The position numbers and the translations under genes are program-made. A stretch of DNA of 64,000 nucleotides, taken from the NCBI GenBank assembly GCA_016708345.1, contig JADJFX010000042.1, positions 1 to 64,000 on the forward strand. The letters are read 5' to 3'. Under the pieces are notes generated by a model. That model was not told the origin of the DNA. It did no database searches and was given only the letters and a program-made list of their open reading frames with translations. Position 1 is the first letter of the stretch. Each line of letters begins with the position of its first letter. The stretch is from Candidatus Rhodoferax bjergmarkensis (GTDB lineage Bacteria; Pseudomonadota; Gammaproteobacteria; Burkholderiales; Burkholderiaceae_C). Positions 1 through 8,447 of this stretch are shown here, piece by piece.

Positions 1-683
1 CGGCGTACGCGAGTGGCGAAAACCACGCAGAAGTTATGCCGGAGCACGCCGAAAATTCTGGTCATTGACAATGAAGGAAGCCGACCGCGAACTGCTGGTC
101 AATGTGCTGCAGCCGCTGGGCTTTGAAGTGCGAACTGCCGCCAGCGGCCGACGCGCTGGACCTCTTGACCACCGGCTACCAGCCCGATGCCGTGCTGCTG
201 GACTGGCCATGCCCGGCATTGACGGCTGGGAGACCTTGCGCCGCCTGCGCGCGCTGGGCGGCGCACAATGGCCGGTGGCGATTGTGTCGGCAGATACGTT
301 TGACCGCGTGCTGGACAACGGCGAGGCGTTGAGCCACGGGATTATGTGCTCAAGCCGGTTCGCCACAACCGAACTGCTGGATTCAGCTGGAGCGCAAAGC
401 TCCATTTCAGGTGTGTGAAGCGCCTGTACCAACCGCGCCGCCACCCGCCTCCCGTCAACGCGCCCGGCAAACGAGCCCGTGCCAGCACCGCCGCGCGCGC
501 TGCCTTGCTGGCGCTGCAAGGGTTGGTCAGAAGCTGGGCTACTTCGGGGCATCATGAACTCACTGCAAAGGCCATGGCCAGCGCACGCCCTGAAAACGCC
601 ACTTTTGTCGCAGCACCAGCCCAGCTGGCACGCCAGTGCCAGTTTGAAACCATGATGCCAATGTTGCAAGAAAGCGCTCGATG
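1..683 (+). pseudogene. C-terminal receiver part of a hybrid sensor histidine kinase (partial, frameshifted)
   Basis: The left edge of the window cuts this gene. Joined across frames it gives a response-regulator receiver domain: a beta1 strand ILVIDN, the phospho-acceptor region DAVLLD followed by MPGIDGWETLRRL, then a conserved Lys-Pro (LKPV) near base 355. A C-terminal tail of about 100 residues follows, as in hybrid kinases that end in a receiver. The reading frame changes at least near bases 72-78, 150 and 345, so no single frame covers the domain. Its end overlaps the start of the next gene, which suggests a kinase/regulator operon. The kinase core is outside the window, so the hybrid assignment is inferred from domain order. 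It could instead be a stand-alone regulator. Confidence 0.55.
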
Positions 684-1654
684 GGTCCCTGCCCCGCCCA
701 GAAACCACCGCACACTGGACCGCGCCAGCAGCGGTGACGTCGTGCTGATCGTGGACGACGTGCCCGACAACCTCTCGGTCTTGCACGATGCGCTGGACGA
801 ATCAGGCTATACGGTGCTGATTGCCACCCTCGGGCGGGCTGCCCTGCAGCGCGCCGTGCGAGCCCTGCCCGATGTCATTTTTGTTAGATGCGAAGTGCCC
901 GGCATGGACGGCTTTGAGTAGCGCGCCGCCTCAAAGCCACGGCGCAGACCACGCACATTCCCATTGGCCTGTGACCATGCTCGACACCGAATACACAGTG
1001 GCGGCGCTCGGATCCGGCGAGGTGGACTGCGTCCGCAAAGCCCATCAAACCCAGGGAAGTGCTGGCGCGCATGCAGGTGCATTTGAAGGGCGCACGCGAG
1101 CGGCGCAGACCCGCAATGCGATGGACGCCTTTGGCTACGCCACCATCACGGTGCGCGCGCAAGACGGCACCTGATAGCAAAGCCCACGGGCGCGTGACCT
1201 GCTGGAGACTTATTGGCGCAGGCTCCACCGGCTTTAGCGCCGATATTGGCTGGCTGACGGATTAGATGCGTGTGCTGGCGCAAAAGGCGAAGCCGCCCAA
1301 GCTCAACCCGGAACGCGGACCCAAGCGCCTGACCTTCAGGCTGCACCAGCAAATCAACGACAGCGATGCAGGTGGCGACTGGCGCGAAAATCGTCATGCG
1401 CGAGGTGCTCGAACACGGCAGTGGTAGAGGCGCTGGGCCTGTGCTTCAAACTGACCGCACGCGAAGCCAGGGTGCTATATTGGGTCATCGAACCCCAAAA
1501 CCAGCAAAGACATTACGGCGACATTTTGGGCTCCAGCCCCATGGCAGTCAAAACACTTGGAACGTGTTTTGCGAAACTGGGCGTGCGAAACCCACACCGC
1601 GGCGGCGGGCATGGCCATCAGGGGCGCATCCGGCAATTACTTGGAGCGAGGTGA
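681..1654 (+). pseudogene. LuxR-family two-component response regulator (frameshifted)
   Basis: The protein is a DNA-binding response regulator split over several frames. The receiver domain starts with VVLIVDDVPDNLSVLHDAL (about bases 745-800) and continues through PGMDGFE. After a linker, the C-terminal part (bases 1421-1654) reads LTAREA.VLYWVI, then GDILGSSPM and FAKLGV, the recognition pattern of a LuxR/GerE helix-turn-helix. Repaired length is about 320 residues. Frames break near bases 880, 1020, 1200, 1400 and 1500. The ATG at 681 overlaps the end of the upstream kinase fragment, which suggests that kinase as its partner. The target genes are unknown. The breaks are probably sequencing errors, since each domain is otherwise well conserved. 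Confidence 0.6.
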
Positions 1655-1952
1655 CGCACCTGCGGACAGTTTGGGCCTAGTGATCACTTAGAAATAAGTC
1701 CACGAAACATCGAAAAGTGCTTTGCACTGCGGTAAACCATAAGCCAAAGCGATAGCACCAGCTATGGCGCGTTGCAACGCAGCAATCGCAGATGCAAAGC
1801 ATTTTGTATCTTGTGAGATTGCTGCTACCAAGCACTATTACACTGACCGTGAAAGTTAGTCCGTCATTAAATCGAACACAAAAGAACATAAAGGAACTTA
1901 AAAGAGCTATAAAATATCAAGAATATTTAAATTAAATTCGTCTCTTCAAAAA
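1655..1952 (+). other. AT-rich intergenic leader, no gene seen
   Basis: No conserved coding frame is visible. Bases 1860-1950 are clearly more AT-rich than the surroundings and sit directly upstream of the ATG at 1953. They probably carry the promoter of the split secreted-protein gene. No clear -35/-10 pair could be chosen. Confidence 0.35.
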
Positions 1953-2040
1953 ATGAACCGAATCAAAAAATCAACACTTGGAGCATTCTTGTTGCGCTGC
2001 ATTCACAGCAGGTGCAATGACCGCCGCTGACGACAATGAG

Positions 2041-3370
2041 CTAAGGAACTGTCAGCAAATTAAGCACACAACTTCGTACGCAGCCTGCGGGGTTTTTATT
2101 GATTGGAGTCCGGTGACCGGAGCAATCGTGTAGTTCCAGTCGCCGTGAAATTTGTCGGTATCAGGTGCAGCGTCGCCATCGTCGCATCCTCTACCTGACT
2201 TCGGTTGGGTACGCATCAATTGTCGAGCGCGGCATACTCGCGAGCCTTTTGTTGTGGTGGTGCTGGCGATCAGGTTGACAATGACCTCATGACTTTCAGG
2301 CGGGCGTCCACGCCAGTGCGGGTGATGTGACAGAACATCCGATGCTCGATTTTGTTCCCGCCAGCCCGTGCACGGCGGAAAGTAGCGAAACGGCGATCTT
2401 CAGTCCGGTGACGTCGGCAAACGCTGGCTTTTCTTCCATAGGCACGCGTGATCCGGTGCTGCCCCGCGTCTGCGGTGATTAACAGTTCGCGTGCTTGCGG
2501 ATGGGTCCGGCGCGCCCATCTGGCGCCACCAACGGTAGATCGATTCGACATCGAGCTCCGGTGTATCGTGATCAATGCCGACACTGGCAGCGGCCAGCCA
2601 GCATTGGCGCTCAGGTCATAGACGCCGTATGGAATGGCGCGCCCAGATCCTTATCTTGGAAGTCGTGTACCCACACCACTGGTTGACCTTTCCAGATTAC
2701 CGCTCCTGTCCGGCATTCTTGAAGTCTCCCACCAATTCTTTCTCTTGGGTGGCCACGGATATCGCCGGTTTGGCCGCGTCGCTGAAACTGCTTGGCGCGC
2801 TGCGCAGTAATGCTCGAACTGCGCATTGCGATCCGGATGGCCAACGCCCTCGCGCGTCTTGCGATTGACCTGCAGGCGCCGTGCCCAAACTCTGCAACAC
2901 TTCGCTCACGGCATTGGCTGACCAGGTGACCTTGCCGTTTAAACTCGGCGGCCATGGTGCGAACACTCTTGTGTCAGCGCAATGGCGACGTCGGATCACC
3001 TCGGGTCGTCGACTCCACCAACTCTTGGAGTGCCGGACCTGACCATTTGTCCGCATTCGTCAGACGTGGGCGACCAGCACCCTCGCGGCGCGCCCGATGG
3101 CAGTGCCGATGACGCCGAGATGGCTCGCGTCGCTCAATTCCTTGATGCCAGCCGTGATCGTCGGCCGAGTCATTCAATCGCTCTTGCCACGACGCTGTCC
3201 GCCATACCCAAGTGCAAGGAAGCTTCGATCGCAGCCCACAGCCGTCGCATCTGTTCTGTCCAGCCCACGCCGTAGTGCCCCATTCTCGGAAATGCGTGAC
3301 TCATCGTTCATCCCACGATGCTACGAGATTTCAACTAAGTTGTAAAAGTAATTTGCTGACAACGCCTAAG
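2041..3370 (-). mobile_element. ISAzo13-family insertion sequence
   Basis: The element is about 1.33 kb, bounded by imperfect terminal inverted repeats of 22 bp (2041-2062 and 3349-3370, 18 of 22 positions matching; both end in the inner motif TGTCAGCAAATTA read inward). One transposase gene lies between them on the minus strand. The four bases GCTA occur at both junctions (2040-2043 and 3371-3374) and could be a target duplication. The exact tips are uncertain because the sequence here contains indels. It interrupts the secreted-protein gene at 1953-3791. Confidence 0.75.
2052..3283 (-). pseudogene. ISAzo13-family transposase (frameshifted)
   Basis: Joined frames give the whole family layout: an N-terminal HTH part (MTRPTITAGIKEL), GRPRLTNAD, a TRGDPTSPLR segment, TQEKELVGDFKNAG, LLITADAG, KIEHRMFCHIT and the C-terminal signature FHGDWNYTIAP (about bases 2120-2155). 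These are hallmarks of the DDE transposases of ISAzo13 elements. The ATG at 3283 gives the best N-terminus (MGHYGVGWTEQM). The stop lies inside the inverted repeat at 2052-2054. At least five frame changes prevent expression of a full protein as the sequence stands. The same kind of breaks occurs in the neighbouring chromosomal genes, so the element may be intact in reality. Confidence 0.75.
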
Positions 3371-3921
3371 GCTACGTTGCCGGGCAGGACGGCGTGTCGA
3401 TCGCAGCCGATCTGAAAATCGACATCGCATCTTTGTTTATGTTGACGCTGAGTGCCGTGGGTGGCTCCATGAGTCACAACGACATCAATTCCGGGGCGCA
3501 TGATCAAAGCGCTTTGGACATACTTTCCCCAAGCTGCCGTCATGACCAGAACCGTTCGCTCCCAACGCCAGTTCAGTCTTGGGCAACATGGGCGGCGCTG
3601 ACTTGCCCGCATTTTTGCCGAAGAAGGGTGACGTTATCGACTCTGCGCCATTCCCCAGAATAACCACCAACAAACCAATCCCCATCTCGATTGCCAGCCG
3701 GACCATGGGTCACTCCACAGCATCCTTTGGCGCTATCGCCATCAACCAAATGAGCACGGCTGGCTCCACAGCTTACATCTGGGCGCATTAATTTTGCTGA
3801 TAAAAATACGGCAACTGGCAGGAGTGTGCTGTGAACCACGATTGAGCGGCAGCAGATGTGAGCAGCACCAAACTTTCATCCCCTCAAATTGCCGAGAGCA
3901 CCCCGGCCCGTCAAATTATTT

Positions 3922-4510
3922 TTACGTTGAGCCGGGCCCAGCAACGCATTTTTTCAGGGCTTCTCGGCAAGGGGAATTTCCCAGCCAAATGGACAGCATG
4001 GCCTTATAAAACTCAGGTTCCTTGAAAGGGTTCGATTTGCATTTTTGTCACGGATGGTGATGACGGTGCCAGTCCCGGGCACCCAAGTCGATCGTGATGC
4101 TGTCTTCCGATAAGAACCTTTTTTGTTGAACAAACATTTCCCCATGCGGCGCAACCTGTGGTGCCAATCTGAGGATGATCAGCATCCCCGGAATTGGCAG
4201 TAATTTGTTAAGATGAGCGTCCTAACCCCCACATCGACCATTTCGCACCATCTAGTAAGACTCAAGCGTTTGGAGCATCTGGTTAAAAACCTCTGCGGTA
4301 TTGCTGGTTTTCAACGCCAGATACAGAGGCCGCCACATACATTTTTAATGGTACCGCTTGGCGCGTGCCTACGCCGTTGAGCGTCAACTGCGTGCCTGCA
4401 ACAAATATTGTAGAAATGTTTTAGCGGATACCATCGACGTCCACCGACGCTGCCATGGCATTCAATGCCAAGGCGCTGACAACAACCGCCAAAGCAAATT
4501 TCAAGTTCAT
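3922..4510 (-). pseudogene. Chalcone isomerase-like periplasmic protein (frameshifted)
   Basis: The ATG at 4510 opens MNLKFALAVVVSALALNAMA, a clear signal peptide, then SVDVDGIR. In other frames follow TQLTLNGVGTR, a KMYVAA-type strand, LKTSNTAEVFNQML, then DSITID and WVPGTGTVITIRDKN, and near the end FYKAMLSIWLGNSP. This order matches bacterial chalcone-isomerase-like (Chalcone_3) proteins of about 190 residues, which are exported and have no proven enzymatic role. Repaired length, 196 codons, fits the family. It converges on the split secreted-protein gene. Several single-base indels break the frame. Confidence 0.65.
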
Positions 4511-4888
4511 AAGAGTGTGAAGGCTATGTTTTCACCCTGTCCAGAGCATGTGGCATCAGGGGTGCTGGAGAACAATCATTCAGCAAGATTTTACCCAGCA
4601 TAGCAAATAGTCAACGAACACTTTCGCCGATGGATCCCAATGAGCAACACATTCAGTTGAAACTTTAGCCATTGCACTCTGGCGCTGCAATCAAGAACCG
4701 CGTGGTCACCGCCGGCGTCACGCGGTATGCCGATCATCCTTATTGAACTTTGAGCTAGATCTTGCATTCAAATATATCAAATATGCCGTTTGCGCGTTCC
4801 ATCTGCGCAATCAGCTCTATATTCCTCCAGCGTTTAACTCATTTTCTACCGGCTAATGACTAATGGCGCAACGTGCGACCGTGCCGCG
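4511..4888. other. Intergenic region with one dispersed repeat copy
   Basis: The gap lies between the divergent ends of the chalcone-isomerase-like gene and the 3' end of the aldo/keto reductase gene. No conserved coding frame was seen. It contains a copy of the ~55-bp dispersed repeat at 4778-4824. Confidence 0.4.
4778..4824 (+). repeat. Dispersed ~55-bp repeat, copy 1 (intergenic)
   Basis: This copy matches the shared pattern: CAAAT, a GCCGTTTGCGC half-site, a short spacer, TGCGCAAtCAGCT and an AT-rich tail. Related copies are at 16551, 20524, 38855 (reverse), 42869 (reverse), 45219, 51578 and 52928. Confidence 0.6.
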
Positions 4889-5942
4889 CTACAACGCCGG
4901 GTCGCGCATTTCCCAGCGGATGGCATCGATCTGTTTGAGCAAATCCGGTGCCAGCGTGGTGCCCCAGACATCAAGGTTTTCGTCCAACTGGGCCACCGAG
5001 GTCACGCCAACGATGGTGCTGGCGACCTGCCACCGGTGAAACAAAAGGCCAGCGCCATCTGCACCGGGCTCAGGCCGTGTTCGCGCGCCAGCGCGTTGTA
5101 ACGGCGGGCGGCCCCAAAGCCTCGGGACGGCCCCAGCGCTGTTTGCGGGTGGACTCGTAGCGGGCTAGGCGGGCGTCAGGAGAAACGTCGGCACCCGTCA
5201 GGCCTTGGGCATCGTATTTGCCCGTGAGCAAGCCAAAGCCCAAGGGCGAATAGCCCAGCAGCGACACCTGCAACGCATGCAGGGTTTCGTCGAGAGCGTT
5301 TTCTACCGTGCGGTTGACCAAGCAAAACGGATTTTGCACCGTCGCAATGCGTGCCGGCCGTGCTACTCGGCGAGGCGCACAAATTCGTGTACACCGTAAG
5401 GGGTTTCATTCGACAGGCCTATGGCGCGCACTTTGCCCGATTGCCAAGCTTTGCAGGCCTGCAATTGCGCAAGGATAGGCGTGCCTTGGTTTGGCCTTGC
5501 GGGGTCAAATAGGCGGTGCCAAAGATGGGCACATTGCGCACCGGCCAATGAATTTGGTAGAGGTCGATCACATCGGTCTGCAGACGCTGCGAACTGCCTT
5601 CACAGGCTTTAACAATGTCCGCCGGGGTCAAATCCCCACTGCCCCGCGCACAGGGTGCGGCGCGCGCCGGGCCTGCCACCTTGGTGGCCAGCACCAGTTT
5701 TTGCCGCGCTGCCGGTTTTGGCCAGCCAATTGCCGATGATGGTTTCGGTGGTGTTGAAGGTTTCGGACGCCCGGGCACCGGTACATCTCAGCCGTGTCGA
5801 TAAAGTTCACGCCGCGCTCCACGGCGCGGTCCAAGATGGCGTGGGCGGTGCGCTCAGGCACCTGCTCGCCAAAGGTCATGGTGCCCAGCACAACGGCGTC
5901 ACCTGCAAATCACTTTGACCGAGTTGTAGGGTTTTGCATCAT
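4889..5942 (-). pseudogene. Aldo/keto reductase, Tas-like (frameshifted)
   Basis: An NADP(H)-dependent (beta/alpha)8 oxidoreductase. The ATG at 5942 starts MMQNPTT; then LGTMTFGEQV, ILDRAVERGVNFIDTAEMY (the catalytic Asp-Tyr region), KLVLATKVAGPAR (catalytic Lys), LQTDVIDLYQIHWP (catalytic His), GKVRAIGLSNETPYGV and LLGYSPLGFGLLTGKY, ending QIDAIRWEMRDPAL at 4889. All conserved family motifs are present in order and the repaired length of about 350 residues fits Tas-type reductases. The frame changes at least six times. A short gap separates it from a divergent alpha/beta hydrolase remnant. The physiological substrate cannot be told from sequence. Confidence 0.75.
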
Positions 5943-5943
5943 G

Positions 5944-6640
5944 ATTCCCCGAAGTAAGTTGGATGTGAATAAATTACCCAGTTTACGTTCTGCCGCCTGT
6001 CGCTACGCGGGCGTGCGCCCGGAGCGGATTCGCCGCTTGGTCAATCTGGAAGGCTTTGGCATGGCAGCCACCCGGCCAGAACAAGCCCCTGCGCGTTATG
6101 CCAAATGGATGGACGAAATCAAGAAATTGCATGCCGACGAAATGGATCTGAAGGCGTATGACACTGTGCAAGGCGTGGCGCGGCGGCTGATGAAAACCAA
6201 CCCACGGCTGGGTCAGAGCAAAGCAGATTGGCTGGCCCCGCATTGGGCTAGGGCCAACGCACTGGGCCAATGGGAAATCATGGGCGACCCGGCGCACAAG
6301 GTCATTAATGCCCAGTTGTACCGGGTTGATGAGGTGCTTCGGAAATTTACCGCTGCATCAGCGCGCCCTCCTTGCGGTCGAGGCCAGCGACGACAGCCTG
6401 GGCCTGTGGTGGAAGGCAAGTACACCTTGAGCGAATACACGAACGACTCCAAGGCAGTGCCCGATGTGCGCATTGAGCGCATTGCCGATCCGGGTCACAT
6501 GCTGCACCATGACCAGCCGGAACTTTTGGCGTCATTGATTGAGAACTTTATTGCCCGAGGCGGGGCCAGAATCGCCAGAAAGTGCGCCAAGAGCCGAGCA
6601 TCGAGAAAATGCCGGGTTATTCGAATTTTCAAACCTCAGG
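5944..6640 (+). pseudogene. C-terminal half of an alpha/beta hydrolase
   Basis: The recognisable part begins ACRYAGVRPERIRRLVNLEGFGM at about base 5995, which in this family follows directly after the nucleophile elbow. It continues to a catalytic His region, IADPGHMLHHDQPE, near base 6490, then LASLIENFIARG. The N-terminal ~100 residues, including the G-x-S-x-G nucleophile motif, are missing; bases 5944-5990 do not resemble the family. One frame change lies near 6350. So this is a real 5' truncation, or a missing piece in the assembly, rather than indels alone. As it stands it cannot be a working hydrolase. Confidence 0.6.
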
Positions 6641-6649
6641 ACCCGCATC

Positions 6650-7751
6650 ATGGAAGCAGAACGCATCAACCTCATCGGCACTCAACTCTCCGATTTGAGC
6701 GCCCGCACCGCAGATTTACGGGGTATCTTTGACTACCCTGCCAAATCTGAACGACTGAGAACCGTCAACGCCTGCCCTTGAAGACCCACGGTCTGGAATG
6801 ACCCCAAACGCGCGAGCAGAATTGGGCCGCGAGAAAAGCGCTCGATGGCGTCGTCATCACCTAGACAACCTGACCAATGAACTGTCCGACAACACCGAAC
6901 TGTTCGAGATGTCGAAGAGGACAGCGACGAGGCTGGACTCATCACCATCGAGGGCGAGACTGCCAAGCTGTCCGCCATCATCGAAGGGCTGGAATTCCGC
7001 CGCATGTTCAACAACCCGGCCGACCCGATGAATGCCTTTGTAGACATTCAGGCGGGCGCGGGCGGCACCGAGGCGTGCGACTGGGCCAGCATGTTGCTGC
7101 GCCAGTACGTGCGTTATGCCGAGCGCAAAGGTTTCACGGTCACCGTGGAAGACGAAACCGCAGGCGACACCGCTGGCATCAAGGGTGCCACCATCAAAGT
7201 CGAAGGCGAATACGCTTTTGGGCTGCTGCGCACCGAGACCGGGGTGCACCGGCTGGTGCGCAAGTCGCCGTTTGACTCCTCGGGCGGGCGCCATACTTCG
7301 TTTGCGTCGGTTTTTGTGTACCCCGAGGTGGACGACTCCATTGAGATCGACATCAACCCGTCCGATGTGCGCACCGACACCTTCCGCGCCAGCGGTGCTG
7401 GCGGACAGCACATCAACAAGACCGACTCGGCGGTGCGGCTGACGCACATTCCTACCGGCATTGTGGTGCAGTGCCAGGACGGACGCAGCCAGCACGGCAA
7501 CCGCGACGTGGCCTGGAAGCGCCTGCGTTCGCGCCTGTACGACTTTGAAATGCGCAAGCGCCAAGAAGAACAGCAAAAGTTGGAAGACTCGAAGACCGAG
7601 TGTAGGCTGGGGCCCGCAGATTCGCTCATACGTGCTGGACAACAGCCGCATCAAGGATTTGCGCACCAACTATGAAACCTCGGCCACGCAAAAAGTGCTG
7701 GATGGCGACCTGGACCCGTTCATCGAAGCATCGCTGAAGCAAGGCGTTTGA
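6650..7751 (+). pseudogene. prfB: Peptide chain release factor 2 (frameshifted in this sequence)
   Basis: RF2 recognises UGA and UAA and triggers peptide release on the ribosome. The ATG at 6650 gives MEAERINLIGTQLSDLSART. The long middle frame contains the catalytic GGQ (GAGGQHINKTDSAVRLTH, about base 7395) and the class-I RF domain around AGAGGTEACDWASML. The C-terminus LDNSRIKDLRTNYE...ASLKQGV ends at 7751. Frames change near 6720 (at the conserved programmed frameshift site), 6780, 6870-6920 and 7600. RF2 is normally essential, so most of these breaks are probably sequencing errors. The stop overlaps the next gene's ATG (ATGA), which suggests coupling. Confidence 0.85.
6718..6733 (+). promoter_or_regulatory. 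RF2 autoregulatory +1 frameshift site, one G short
   Basis: The heptamer-like TATCTTTGAC preceded by a G run is the signature of programmed frameshifting in prfB: an internal Shine-Dalgarno, then CUU UGA C. Here the run is CGGGG rather than the CGGGGG needed to place TGA in the zero frame, so the open frame runs straight through. Either a G was lost in sequencing or the control site is lost. Confidence 0.6.
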
Positions 7752-8447
7752 TGAGCCAAGTAGACGCGAAAACGCTGGCAAAAATGCTGGTGAGTGAGCC
7801 AGTTCAGGCCCTGATCTTCGACATGGACGGCACCATGATCGACTCCATGCCCTACCACGCCAGGAGCTGGGTTGCGTTCGCGCAGCAGCACGGTCTGGAC
7901 ATTGATCTGGCCGACCTGATGCGCCGCACCACCGGGCGCAATGGACTGGAGTGCATGCGCGAGCTGTTTCAGCATGAGATGGACCAAGCGCAGGCTTGGG
8001 CGCTGATCAAACAAAAAGAGCAGTTGTACCGCGACCTTTTGCGCCCGTTTTTTCAGAAGTGGCCGGTTTCAAAGCGTTTTCGCAGCAAGCGCATGCAGCG
8101 GGCTTGAAGGTGGGCGTTGGCACGGCTGGCGACAAGCACAATATTGAATTCGTCTTCTCCACCTGAAGCTGCCAATGCCACCGCATGCAGTTGTGGGTGG
8201 CGACGAGGGCTGCCCGGAAAACCCGACCCCGCTATATTTTTAGAAGCAGCAAACCGAATGAATATATGCGCAAGCGCCTGTATTGTGTTTGAAGATTCGC
8301 CCTTTGGCATTGAAGCCGCACGCCGCGCCGGCATGCGGGCCGTGGCGGTCTGCACGACCCACAGCTGCACAACTGGCCGGCCCTCATGTGATGGCCAGCG
8401 TGCGTGACTTTGATCAACTGATAAATACAAAATTTTGGAGAACCTGA
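7748..8447 (+). pseudogene. HAD-family phosphatase / beta-phosphoglucomutase-like (frameshifted)
   Basis: Motif I is complete: ALIFDMDGTMIDSMPYHARSW (about residues 18-38), with the nucleophile and acid/base aspartates of sugar-phosphate phosphatases. The alpha-helical cap follows (GRNGLECMRELF). After frame changes come VGTAGD (motif II), GKPDPAIFLEAANRM (motif III lysine) and IVFEDSPFGIEAARRAGM (motif IV acidic pair). This is a cytoplasmic HAD hydrolase of subfamily IA; the substrate is not decidable. The ATG overlaps the prfB stop by four bases and the stop touches the pepN start. Breaks lie near bases 8060, 8160 and 8380. Confidence 0.7.

Larger units (their letters stand above)
1953..3791 (+). 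pseudogene. Secreted DUF6160-like protein interrupted by an insertion sequence
   Basis: The ATG at 1953 begins MNRIKKSTLGAFLL and, after one frame change, AAFTAGAMTAADDNE, a typical signal peptide with the start of a mature protein. The reading stops at the IS at 2041. Beyond the IS, from about 3375, the same strand reads VAGQDGVSIAADLKIDIAS, then SMSHNDIN, NMGGADLPAFLPKKGDV and finally ITTNKPIPISIAS with a C-terminus MSTAGSTAYIWAH at 3791. An AGQDGVSI-type opening and a short aromatic-Ala-His C-terminus recall the DUF6160-like exported beta-rich proteins of proteobacteria. That family call is from memory and moderate. The function is unknown. Apart from the IS, several single-base frame changes are present. 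Confidence 0.5.
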
